DNA of 64,000 nucleotides from Pantanalinema rosaneae. Lineage in GTDB: Bacteria > Cyanobacteriota > Cyanobacteriia > Leptolyngbyales > Leptolyngbyaceae. The translations under genes were made by a program, and so were the position numbers. This document shows positions 27,764-35,475 of this stretch, in pieces. The stretch's first letter is position 1. Each line of letters opens with the position of its first letter. The notes under the pieces are model-generated. The model was not told the DNA's origin. It saw nothing but the letters and a program-made list of their open reading frames with translations, and did no database searches. The stretch spans positions 62,001 through 126,000 of the forward strand of contig NZ_JBLZFZ010000001.1 of the NCBI RefSeq assembly GCF_050753385.1, written 5' to 3'.

Positions 27764-28778
27764 GACTTGTTGCGGAATAGGAGATAATCAAGATAACTTC
27801 ATCGAGTTTGAGCCTGCATGATCAACCTCCATCGTGCCTTGAATAACGAGCGTTTGCTGCGTGCTCTGACCGGTCTAAACCGGAAAGCTTTTGATGAGCT
27901 ATTGCCAGCGTTTAATCAGGCATGGGATGCCCAAATGCGAGCGCAGGTGCGACAACGTGCCCCGGGGGGAGGACAAGCGGACAAAGCTCGATTGTCGAGT
28001 ATGTCAGAGAAACTGTTCTACATCTTGTTCTACTTCAAGTGTTACCCCACCTTTGATGTGGCGGGATTTCTGTTTGACTTTGACCGGAGCCAAGCCCACC
28101 GCTGGATGCACCGACTGCAACCGATACTCGAAGCAGCCCTGGGGCAAACGATGGTACTGCCGGAACGAAAACTCGAACGGATTGAGCAGTTTTTGCAACG
28201 CTACCCGGAAGTCAAAGAAGTGATGATTGATGGGACAGAGCGACCGATTGCTCGTCCAAAAGACCAAGAGCGGCAACAGGAGCATTATTCGGGAAAAAAG
28301 CGGCGATACACTCGGAAGCATCTGGTGGCGGTGGATGAAGGCAAACGGGTATTGGTACTCACTCAAGCCCGAGAGGGAAAAGTGCATGATAAGCGGTTGC
28401 TCGATGAGGTAGAGATGGTTGAGGGAATTCCCGATGAGATTGTGATTGCCGTCGATTTAGGCTTTTTAGGGTTACAGAAGGAGTATGAGAACATTGAGAT
28501 GCCTCACAAGAAACCGCGAGGAGGCAGCCTCAGCGAAGAGCAGAAACAAGAGAATCGTGAGAAAAGTAGTCGGCGGGTGCGATGCGAGAATGCATTTGCG
28601 GGAGTGAAACGATACAGGATCGTCAGCGATGTGTACAGAAATCGTGTGAGCGATTTTGATGACCGTTCGATGTTGACCGCAACGGGTCTATGGAACTTCT
28701 ATTTGATGGCCGCTTAACTTCGACGGAAGTAACAAGAGCAGCGCATTTCCCTTAAAAATTCTTATTCCGCAACAAGTC
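27764..28778 (+). mobile_element. IS5-family insertion sequence, complete (1015 bp)
   Basis: Perfect 16-bp terminal inverted repeats: GACTTGTTGCGGAATA at 27764-27779 and its reverse complement at 28763-28778. They are flanked by a TA duplication (27762-27763, 28779-28780). It carries one transposase gene. Removing it with one TA restores the reading frame of the interrupted hydrolase, which proves the boundaries. Confidence 0.93.
27818..28717 (+). CDS. IS5-family transposase (DDE_Tnp_4 type)
   Basis: A 299-residue transposase. The N-terminal helix-turn-helix part includes MSEKLFYILFYFKCYPTFDV and FDFDRSQAHRWMHRL. The DDE core has EVMIDGTERPIAR (first Asp), IAVDLGFLGLQ (second Asp) and the C-terminal CENAFAGVKRYRIV (Glu region). 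It is intact from ATG 27818 to TAA 28715-28717 and lies wholly inside the inverted repeats. It differs in subtype from the other transposase of the window (18765-19802). Confidence 0.93.
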   Translation: MINLHRALNNERLLRALTGLNRKAFDELLPAFNQAWDAQMRAQVRQRAPGGGQADKARLSSMSEKLFYILFYFKCYPTFDVAGFLFDFDRSQAHRWMHRLQPILEAALGQTMVLPERKLERIEQFLQRYPEVKEVMIDGTERPIARPKDQERQQEHYSGKKRRYTRKHLVAVDEGKRVLVLTQAREGKVHDKRLLDEVEMVEGIPDEIVIAVDLGFLGLQKEYENIEMPHKKPRGGSLSEEQKQENREKSSRRVRCENAFAGVKRYRIVSDVYRNRVSDFDDRSMLTATGLWNFYLMAA

Positions 28779-29027
28779 TATTGAAACCAATCAAGGATTA
28801 GTATTGATCGATACAGGCTATGGAAGTCGATCGCACTGCCCGATTGAGTAATCAAGAGCGGTTGCGGCAGTTAGTTTGCGATCGGGGTCAAGAGGTAAAC
28901 CTATTTTGTAGCCACGATGCTCTTGAGTTCAAATCTCTGGCGCAAAAACCCTATCCTGCAAACTTTGTCTCTTAGCTGGGAATAATAAAGTCGTAATCAA
29001 TCATCAGTCACCCGGAGGAGGGTTGAG

Positions 29028-30875
29028 ATGCTTAGGACAAGTTACGACTTTGATCAGGCGATTCTTCCGACAGGCGCTGCATCTAAGGTTAATATTCTGC
29101 TAAGGTTTCGGGCGGATCTGCCTGAATCTCCCCGCCGGAAGCTGAATCTTTCTCTGGTGATCGATCGTTCTGGTTCGATGGCAGGCGCACCCCTATATCA
29201 TGCCCTGAAAGCGGCTGAATCCGTAGTCGATCAACTGGAGCCTGATGACACCCTCTCAGTCGTGGTATATGACGATGCAATAGACACACCCGTCCCCCCT
29301 CAATCGGTCACGGATAAAGCAACGCTCAAAGCCGCGATCGGTCAGGTACAGGCAGGGGGCATTACTAACCTATCGGGGGGCTGGCTGAAGGGCTGCGAGT
29401 ATGTGAAGACACACTTTGATCCCCAGAAGATCAACCGAGTGCTGCTCCTCACGGATGGTCATGCCAATATGGGGATCCAAGATCCGCGTGTCTTAACGAC
29501 TACATCTGGACAAAAAGCCGAAGAAGGAGTGGTCACAACCACCCTAGGATTTGCCCAGGGATTTAATGAAGATCTGCTGATTGGAATGGCAAGAGCCGCG
29601 AATGGGAATTTCTACTTTATCCAAAGCATTGATGAAGCAACGGAAGTATTTAGCATTGAGCTAGACAGTCTCCGAGCAGTGGTCGGACAAAATTTAGTGG
29701 TTACGCTCGAATTAGCCAATGGAGTCAACCTGGTTGATATTTTAAGTTTGGCTCAGGTGAGCCAGAATGATGCTGGGGCAACGGTGATTACCTTAGGAGA
29801 GCTATACGAGGGGGAAGATAAACTCCTGGGGTTAAGCGTCGAACTCCCAGCCGCTGCGATCGGTGAGTTACCAGTGATGACGCTGCACTATAGTGCTGAT
29901 GTCGTGCAAGATCAGGTGATTCGATCGGTGTCCGGTAGCGCCGAGGTTGTAGCTCAGATTGGCACGATCGAAGCTGCCGCCAGTGCCGCCTCTAGTCATA
30001 TTTTGTTTGAGTTAAGTCACTTGACGATCGCCAAGGCAAAAGAAACAGCGCTTGATTGGGCAGAACAGGGTAAACATCAAGAAGCTGAACAAATGCTGCG
30101 ATCGCTGATTCAAGAGTTACAAACTAAAGGATTAAACGAAAACTTTGAAATTGCCGAGGAAATTGATCAACTGGAATATTTTGCCAGTCGAATTGCTCAA
30201 AGAGCCTTAGGTAATGCGGGTCGGAAAGAATTGCGGGATCAGAGCTACCAAACCTTAACCCGCAACCGTACTGATCTCAGTGGTCGCGGGGTCACGGCTG
30301 GGGATGAAGTGTATGCCATGCCTACAGTGAGCGACGTGGGCTCAGGGATTGAACTCCACTGTGTCCGGGAGGGTGGTAAGCTGCGGGTTAAGGTGATGTC
30401 TGAGGGCTACGATCCGGCGAAGAATGTGCAATTTCCCCGAGCCATGCGGGCGGAGGGAGCCCGGTATGTAGTTGAAGGGCTAGAACCCTCTAGCGATGGT
30501 AGTTTCTATCGAGTGCAGGGCAGTATTACTCGCTTTGTCAAACCCGGTGAAGCAGATATCTTTGTTGCCCCTCGCCAGTCCAGACCGAGAAGTAGCGGTA
30601 AAGCATCTACAGGACCCGCCAGCGCGGCTGATCTGCCGACGACGGATACTGTAGGAGATGGCATTCTAGTGCAATGTGTGAAAGAGGGCAGCAAACTGCG
30701 TGCCAGAGTCGTTTCAGATGCCTACGAGCCGGATTGGAATATGCGATTCCCTCGATCGGTTCGGGAAGAGGGCATGTTGTATGTGGTGGATGAGGTGAAA
30801 ACTGCACCGGATGGCAAATCCTATATTGCCTGTGGTGAAATTAAGCGCTTTGTGCAACCAACGGTCACAAGTTAA
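29028..30875 (+). CDS. VWA-domain protein with duplicated C-terminal module
   Basis: A 615-residue protein. A von Willebrand A domain occupies roughly residues 38-210, with an intact MIDAS motif DRSGS (46-50), a Thr in GGITNLSGG, and LLTDGHANMG. A middle beta-rich region and a helical stretch follow. The C-terminus has two homologous units of about 72 residues (about 435-508 and 541-612), both with the pattern G.GI...CV.EG.KLR..V.S..Y.P..N..FPR..R.EG..YVV. The ribosome site GGAGGAGG before ATG 29028 is strong. No signal peptide, so it is probably cytoplasmic. Convergent with the DUF6745 gene. Role unknown; VWA domains mediate metal-dependent protein contacts. Confidence 0.88.
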   Translation: MLRTSYDFDQAILPTGAASKVNILLRFRADLPESPRRKLNLSLVIDRSGSMAGAPLYHALKAAESVVDQLEPDDTLSVVVYDDAIDTPVPPQSVTDKATLKAAIGQVQAGGITNLSGGWLKGCEYVKTHFDPQKINRVLLLTDGHANMGIQDPRVLTTTSGQKAEEGVVTTTLGFAQGFNEDLLIGMARAANGNFYFIQSIDEATEVFSIELDSLRAVVGQNLVVTLELANGVNLVDILSLAQVSQNDAGATVITLGELYEGEDKLLGLSVELPAAAIGELPVMTLHYSADVVQDQVIRSVSGSAEVVAQIGTIEAAASAASSHILFELSHLTIAKAKETALDWAEQGKHQEAEQMLRSLIQELQTKGLNENFEIAEEIDQLEYFASRIAQRALGNAGRKELRDQSYQTLTRNRTDLSGRGVTAGDEVYAMPTVSDVGSGIELHCVREGGKLRVKVMSEGYDPAKNVQFPRAMRAEGARYVVEGLEPSSDGSFYRVQGSITRFVKPGEADIFVAPRQSRPRSSGKASTGPASAADLPTTDTVGDGILVQCVKEGSKLRARVVSDAYEPDWNMRFPRSVREEGMLYVVDEVKTAPDGKSYIACGEIKRFVQPTVTS

Positions 30876-30892
30876 ACCACAATTGATTCCCT

Positions 30893-31594
30893 CTATGCCT
30901 CAATTAGGGGATGATAATCGTCTGGGTTGTCAAATCCGGCAATCCAGGCGGCAGCTTGCCGACAACTCCGCATTTCCGGTGGAACGCGCAACACATGGGT
31001 ATGTCCGGTGGATGGACAAACGACTTTTAACATCATTAAGGGTTCATCATCCTCAAACATGACACAGACTAATTGGCGTTCTCCCCCAGCGTCCCGATCG
31101 CGATCGCGCACGACTCCCCCCACTTGCTGTAAAAAGGTGTCGTATCCCAGCCGCTCAATTAAGATCCGCCGTAGTTCAACATTTTCGGTATTGAGAATAT
31201 CCTGTCCGGTGATTGACTGCGACTCAAAAGCAATGCGATCGTTCACCGGCACTCCCCGCCAGCGCAGCACAAACCCATGTCCTGCGGGTAGCTGAGTAAT
31301 TCCACTGCCTGCAAGTTCGATCCAATAGGTGACATGCAGCCCTGGCGGCAAGTTGGTTAAATTAATGCAATCACTAATATCCAGACTTTCGCAGGTCAGG
31401 TGATCCGGTAATTGGTAGAGATCGGCTACTCCATGCAAATCCAGATGTCCCAAAACACGCAGCCCAGACCAAGCCTGATGATGGAGGATCAATTGCCGAG
31501 CCCGATCGGCAGAAACAGTTACCTGCGGCGGTTCGAGTGAACGTGGTTTAGCTGACCTTCGAGGTACACGCCCATTCGACATAATCTTGAGCAT
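30893..31594 (-). CDS. DUF6745-like protein
   Basis: A 233-residue protein. The N-terminal half has leucine-rich-like strands (LRVLGHLDLHG, LTCESLDISDCINLTNLPPGL). The C-terminal half matches the DUF6745 pattern: DAGGERQLVCVMFEDDEPLMMLKVVCPSTG, LRVPPEMRSCRQAAAW and DDYHPLIE. Function is unknown. Its ATG overlaps the stop of the upstream small gene in a TAATG junction, so translation is probably coupled. M5 is an alternative start. Convergent with the VWA gene (17 bp between stops). Confidence 0.78.
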   Translation of the reverse strand: MLKIMSNGRVPRRSAKPRSLEPPQVTVSADRARQLILHHQAWSGLRVLGHLDLHGVADLYQLPDHLTCESLDISDCINLTNLPPGLHVTYWIELAGSGITQLPAGHGFVLRWRGVPVNDRIAFESQSITGQDILNTENVELRRILIERLGYDTFLQQVGGVVRDRDRDAGGERQLVCVMFEDDEPLMMLKVVCPSTGHTHVLRVPPEMRSCRQAAAWIAGFDNPDDYHPLIEA

Positions 31595-31932
31595 TAGTCC
31601 ATTACCTCAACGTAAGCTTCAGGACGGTATTCCCGTTGTCGCCAAACCCGATAAATCCCCTGCGGTAATTCAATTGCCTGATGCTCTTCATGAATTAAGG
31701 TGGCACTGGCAGCTTTGACTTCTACAAACAAGTGGCTTCCCTGTGCCCACAGTTGCACAGCATCAGCTTGCTGAAGGCGATGACTATGTCCGGTCAGTTC
31801 GCCATGCGCCAGGATGGTGCCGTCCTGTGGTTGCACCCCGATCGGTAGGCTGGCAATACGGCTGATCAACACATCACCATGCCTGTAAAGATCGCCAATC
31901 TGGCTGGTTCGGTGGTTGCGATGATTGAACAT
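31594..31932 (-). CDS. Small hypothetical protein coupled to DUF6745 gene
   Basis: A 112-residue beta-rich protein. Recognisable segments are YRHGDVLISRI, ILAHGELTGHSHRL, LIHEEHQAIELPQGIYRVWRQREY, which recur in a family of small bacterial and phage-associated proteins often found with DUF6745 partners. Conserved His and Glu (GHSH, HEEH) could bind metal. It is the first gene of a two-gene operon (TAATG overlap). Function unknown. Confidence 0.75.
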   Translation of the reverse strand: MFNHRNHRTSQIGDLYRHGDVLISRIASLPIGVQPQDGTILAHGELTGHSHRLQQADAVQLWAQGSHLFVEVKAASATLIHEEHQAIELPQGIYRVWRQREYRPEAYVEVMD

Positions 31933-32046
31933 CTCTTGATTCTCTAGATGAATGAAGCAGCAGGCTTTTCCCTGAGTTCCTGATTCAGGTAGTCATAGTT
32001 AAATTCTAACCTATGCCCGAATGTCACTAAAATAACAATCCGAACC

Positions 32047-32136
32047 GCCCCCCAACCCCCAGTTCTGGGGGAGCCGAACCTCAAAGTCCCCCAAAGTTGG
32101 GGGCTGAAAGCCCTACGGGCATACCAGAAAAGGGGG
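32047..32136. repeat. MITE-like palindromic repeat, copy C
   Basis: Contains CCCCCAGTTCTGGGGGAG, GTCCCCCAAAGTTGGGGGCT and GCCCTACGGGCATACC with AGAAAAGGGGG. The last part is the reverse complement of a segment in copy D (43122-43150). It lies between the CheR-like and small DUF6745-partner genes. Confidence 0.7.
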
Positions 32137-32184
32137 CGATCAGAGTGAAGCGTGTCCTTAAGTCAGTGCCATTCACCTATGTCC

Positions 32185-33654
32185 CTACTCGTCGCGATCG
32201 TGAGGTGGTATCTGTTGACCCGTAAAATACATATCCTGATGCAAAACATCCAGTTCTTTCTGAACACTTTCCAGATCTCTATAAGCCAAACTGAGTTCAG
32301 ACTTTGTTTTTTCTAACGTTTCAGAAACTCTGATTAATTCTAAGCGAGTAGTCTCTAGCTCTGATTTAAGTTGGTTGCATTGCTTGATTTCAACAAATGT
32401 CAAGGTTAATCCTAACAAGCAGCGTTTACAATCAAAAACCTGTGAAATAATAACATCAAAATATTTTATCTCTGTTGCTGCTGTCCACTCAACATTTTTC
32501 AGTACAAAAACATTCTGCCGAGATCCTAATGCTTGTACGAATGTACTAGGACTCATTAACTTAGCTAGTTCAAGTTCTTGAAACGGACAGATCCAATCAT
32601 CCAACGTCAAGTGAAATAAGATTCTTGCCTGATCATTAACATGGAGTAAATAACCATTCGTATCAATAGCGAGATAAGCAGAAGCACTTGTTTCAACGGC
32701 AGCTTTCCAGAAATAACTTTGTATTGAAAATAAACTGGTTGGCTGCTGATCAGATTTAGAGGTTGCAGAGAGGTAGTCATCCAGGTCTAGCTCTAGCCCT
32801 TTGGTATAAACATGATGTCTGGAACTAATGGGGGTAAAAATTTGCCGACGCTTCACTAATGTTTCGGCCTTACCGAGACAGAGAAAACCCTTCGGTTTAA
32901 GGGCAAAATGGAAGCGAGATAAGATGGCGGTCTGAGTATTTGAATTAAAATAAATCAAGACATTACGACACATCAACAGATCCAGTCTGGAGATTGGAGC
33001 ATTTCGGATCAAATCATGCTGTGAGAAGATCACTGTACGACGCAGGATGGGGTGAAAGCTGTAGCCTTCTTCAGTTTGCACAAAATATTTTTTCAATAGA
33101 TCAGGAGTAATGTCAGCAACTTCTAACTCACTGTAAGTTGCCTGTCGTGCCTGGGCTAAAGCCAACGCATCAGCATCTGTGGCAAAACACCGAACGTGCT
33201 GCGAACATGCTTCTAAGCCTAATGCTTCAGCAAATAAGATAAGTAGACTATAAATCTCTTGCCCAGCCGCACAACCTGCACTCCAAATCCGGATTGGTTC
33301 ATCCGGTTGTTTATTCGCAATAATTTGAGGAATGATTTCTGCGGCTAAATAACTCCAAATTTCCCGATCGCGGAAGAAGCTTGTAAAATTAATTAATACT
33401 TCATTGAGTAGTGCCAGATATTCTTGAGAATGACTCTGTAAATGTTGTAAGTACCCCTGATAAGTATCAATATTAATTATTTGCATCCGGTGCTGAAACC
33501 GTCGCATAAGACTAGAACGCTTGTATCCAGTTAAATCACACCCCTGAAAGTGTTTGAGGTAATCTAGCAGTGTTTCAAATTCTGGATTGACTTCACTTGT
33601 ATCTGGCACACCATCATGTAAAGGATTCTTCTCAGAACGCATTTGAGCAGACAT
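32185..33654 (-). CDS. CheR-type methyltransferase with PAS domain
   Basis: 489 residues. The N-terminal helical CheR domain (FETLLDYLKHFQGCDLTGYKRSSLMRRFQHRM) is followed by the SAM-binding CheR domain with IWSAGCAAGQEIYSL, LDLLMCRNVLIYFN and FLCLGKAET (about residues 60-280). A PAS-like region then follows (AYLAIDTNGYLLHVNDQARILF, about 320-420), ending in a coiled coil (LKSELETTRLELIRVSETLEKTKSEL). It methylates glutamates of chemoreceptors in the classical pathway, but PAS-fused CheR proteins in cyanobacteria usually act in undefined signalling. No cheB or receptor lies nearby. ATG at 33652-33654; M5 is an alternative. Confidence 0.9.
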   Translation of the reverse strand: MSAQMRSEKNPLHDGVPDTSEVNPEFETLLDYLKHFQGCDLTGYKRSSLMRRFQHRMQIINIDTYQGYLQHLQSHSQEYLALLNEVLINFTSFFRDREIWSYLAAEIIPQIIANKQPDEPIRIWSAGCAAGQEIYSLLILFAEALGLEACSQHVRCFATDADALALAQARQATYSELEVADITPDLLKKYFVQTEEGYSFHPILRRTVIFSQHDLIRNAPISRLDLLMCRNVLIYFNSNTQTAILSRFHFALKPKGFLCLGKAETLVKRRQIFTPISSRHHVYTKGLELDLDDYLSATSKSDQQPTSLFSIQSYFWKAAVETSASAYLAIDTNGYLLHVNDQARILFHLTLDDWICPFQELELAKLMSPSTFVQALGSRQNVFVLKNVEWTAATEIKYFDVIISQVFDCKRCLLGLTLTFVEIKQCNQLKSELETTRLELIRVSETLEKTKSELSLAYRDLESVQKELDVLHQDMYFTGQQIPPHDRDE

Positions 33655-34002
33655 CTATTATCCTGATGATTAAATGAAAAGTGAGCATAACTATCTCTTA
33701 CAAACGCCACCCTAATCTCATAGCCGACAGAAGACTATAGGTTAGATGGGCAATTGCTCTCAGCAACAGATTTTGATTTGATGGATGAATGTATCCTATC
33801 TTTAAACAGAAATTCCTGCTGGCATACCCGTCAAATACCTGCGATTACTCGAATAGTTCGGTGAGCGTTCGAGCCATTGAACAGGTTGGGGGATCCTTAG
33901 ATCGTTCGAGGGCAGACAGCCCCTAAACCCCGAATGCTGCCATACCAGCGATAATGATGAATAGATTAAGTAAGGTATCTAAGAGTTCCTTATTAGAGGT
34001 TC
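33655..34002. other. Divergent intergenic region
   Basis: 348 bp between the CheR-like gene (minus) and aldehyde dehydrogenase (plus), so both promoters lie here. I found no repeat, hairpin or reading frame that merits a call. Confidence 0.4.
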
Positions 34003-35394
34003 ATGATGACAGCTCAGGTAATCGCGTCTTCTATTCCCGATCGCGTTCAGCAACAGCGTCACTTTTTCAATACGGGTCAAACTAAACCGATCGCATTTCG
34101 CCTGGAGCAACTCAAGCGATTGAAGCAGGCAATTATCGATCGTCAGGATGCGATTCTGCAAGCCGCCCAAGCCGATTTGGGTAGACCAGCCTTTGAAGCC
34201 TACTTTGAGATTGCGACGCTGGCAGAAATTAATTTGGCGCTCAAGCAGTTAAAATCTTGGGTCAAACCTCGACAGGTTGCAACCTCGATCGATCAGTTTC
34301 CGGCTTCTGCCTGGGTACAACCAGAACCTTTAGGGGTTGTATTAATTATCGGCCCCTGGAACTACCCGTTCCAATTGATGATGTCACCCCTAATTGGCGC
34401 GATCGCGGCGGGTAACTGTGCCCTGCTCAAACCCTCGGAACACGCCCCCCATACCTCAACCGTAGTGGCAGACCTGATTCAATCCACCTTTGAGCCAGGT
34501 TATGTTGCTGTAGTCGAAGGAGATGCCAGGGTCAGCCAACAATTATTAGCAGAGAAATTTGACCATATCTTTTTCACAGGTGGTACAGCAATTGGCAAAA
34601 TTGTCATGGCGGCGGCGGCTCAACACTTAACCCCCGTCACGTTAGAACTGGGTGGTAAAAGTCCCTGTATTGTCGATGCAGATGTGCGGTTGGATTACAC
34701 CGCGAAACGCATTGTTTGGGGCAAGTTGATCAATGCAGGGCAGACTTGTATTGCTCCGGATTACCTCCTCGTCGATCGCCGGATTAAGCCCGCCTTAATC
34801 GAACAAATGCAACAATGGATTGAGGTATTTTATGGTGCCGATCCAGCCACCAGTTCCGATTATGGACGAATCATTAATTCCCACCACTTCAATCGCCTGA
34901 TTGGTCTACTCCAGGATCAGACTCCAATCGTCGGTGGACAATTTGATCCTGAAACTCGCTACATTGCTCCAACGATTTTGGACAACGTGACCTGGGATGA
35001 TGCCATTATGCAGGAGGAAATCTTTGGGCCTATTCTGCCGATCCTGACCTACGATGACCTGAATACCGCGATCGCCCAAATTAATTCACGACCTAAACCT
35101 CTTGCCCTGTATCTCTTCTCGAATAACCAGCAAACTCAAAATTATGTCTTGCAAGCCACATCATCAGGAGGGGTTTGTTTGAATGATACAGTCATGCAGG
35201 TTGGTGTGTTGGGATTGCCCTTCGGCGGTGTAGGTGAAAGTGGTCTGGGCAGCTACCACGGTAAAGCCAGCTTCGATACTTTTTCCCATCAAAAGAGTGT
35301 ACTCAAGCGATCGCTCTGGCTCGATCTGGGGTGGCGCTATGCTCCTTACAAACCAGCCAAGCTGCAACAAATTAAGCGAATTGTGACCGGCTAA
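34003..35394 (+). CDS. Aldehyde dehydrogenase (class 3 / fatty aldehyde type)
   Basis: 463 residues, the short form lacking the N-terminal extension of class 1/2 enzymes, which points to class 3-like (fatty) aldehyde oxidation with NAD(P)+. Motifs: IIGPWNYPFQLMMSPLIGAIAAGN (cofactor binding), FFTGGTAIGK, catalytic Glu in VTLELGGKSP, catalytic Cys in NAGQTCIAPDY, and IFGPILPI. In cyanobacteria such enzymes oxidise fatty aldehydes and other long-chain aldehydes. ATG at 34003; M2 at 34006 is equally possible. A hairpin follows the stop. Confidence 0.94.
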   Translation: MMTAQVIASSIPDRVQQQRHFFNTGQTKPIAFRLEQLKRLKQAIIDRQDAILQAAQADLGRPAFEAYFEIATLAEINLALKQLKSWVKPRQVATSIDQFPASAWVQPEPLGVVLIIGPWNYPFQLMMSPLIGAIAAGNCALLKPSEHAPHTSTVVADLIQSTFEPGYVAVVEGDARVSQQLLAEKFDHIFFTGGTAIGKIVMAAAAQHLTPVTLELGGKSPCIVDADVRLDYTAKRIVWGKLINAGQTCIAPDYLLVDRRIKPALIEQMQQWIEVFYGADPATSSDYGRIINSHHFNRLIGLLQDQTPIVGGQFDPETRYIAPTILDNVTWDDAIMQEEIFGPILPILTYDDLNTAIAQINSRPKPLALYLFSNNQQTQNYVLQATSSGGVCLNDTVMQVGVLGLPFGGVGESGLGSYHGKASFDTFSHQKSVLKRSLWLDLGWRYAPYKPAKLQQIKRIVTG

Positions 35395-35403
35395 TTGTCA
35401 TTT

Positions 35404-35440
35404 TGTCCGTAGGTAGGTCAGCCACTCAAGCCTACGGACA
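35404..35440. terminator. Bidirectional hairpin between convergent genes
   Basis: Perfect 10-bp stem TGTCCGTAGG (35404-35413) / CCTACGGACA (35431-35440) with a 17-nt loop, in the 81-bp gap between aldehyde dehydrogenase and the convergent beta-barrel gene. Weak U-tracts; function from position. Confidence 0.5.
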
Positions 35441-35475
35441 TCACCCTGTCAACGATAGGCATCACACTGAAGCGA

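Larger units (their letters stand above)
27652..28975 (+). pseudogene. Metallo-beta-lactamase-fold hydrolase gene, disrupted by IS and deletion
   Basis: The start ATG 27652 gives HHLNCGCMCPIGGALFDGF, then TAHLVCHCLLI, a typical opening of small MBL-fold proteins. At TA (27762-27763) an insertion sequence intervenes. After its second TA the frame resumes exactly (IETNQGLVLIDTGYG, about 28781-28822). Soon after, the coding frame shifts and most of the middle, including the HxHxDH metal-binding region, is absent. In another frame the C-terminus can still be read (RLRQLVCDRGQEVNLFCSHDALEF, ending TAG 28973-28975). The gene thus carries an IS plus an internal deletion and cannot make an active enzyme. 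Confidence 0.85.
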
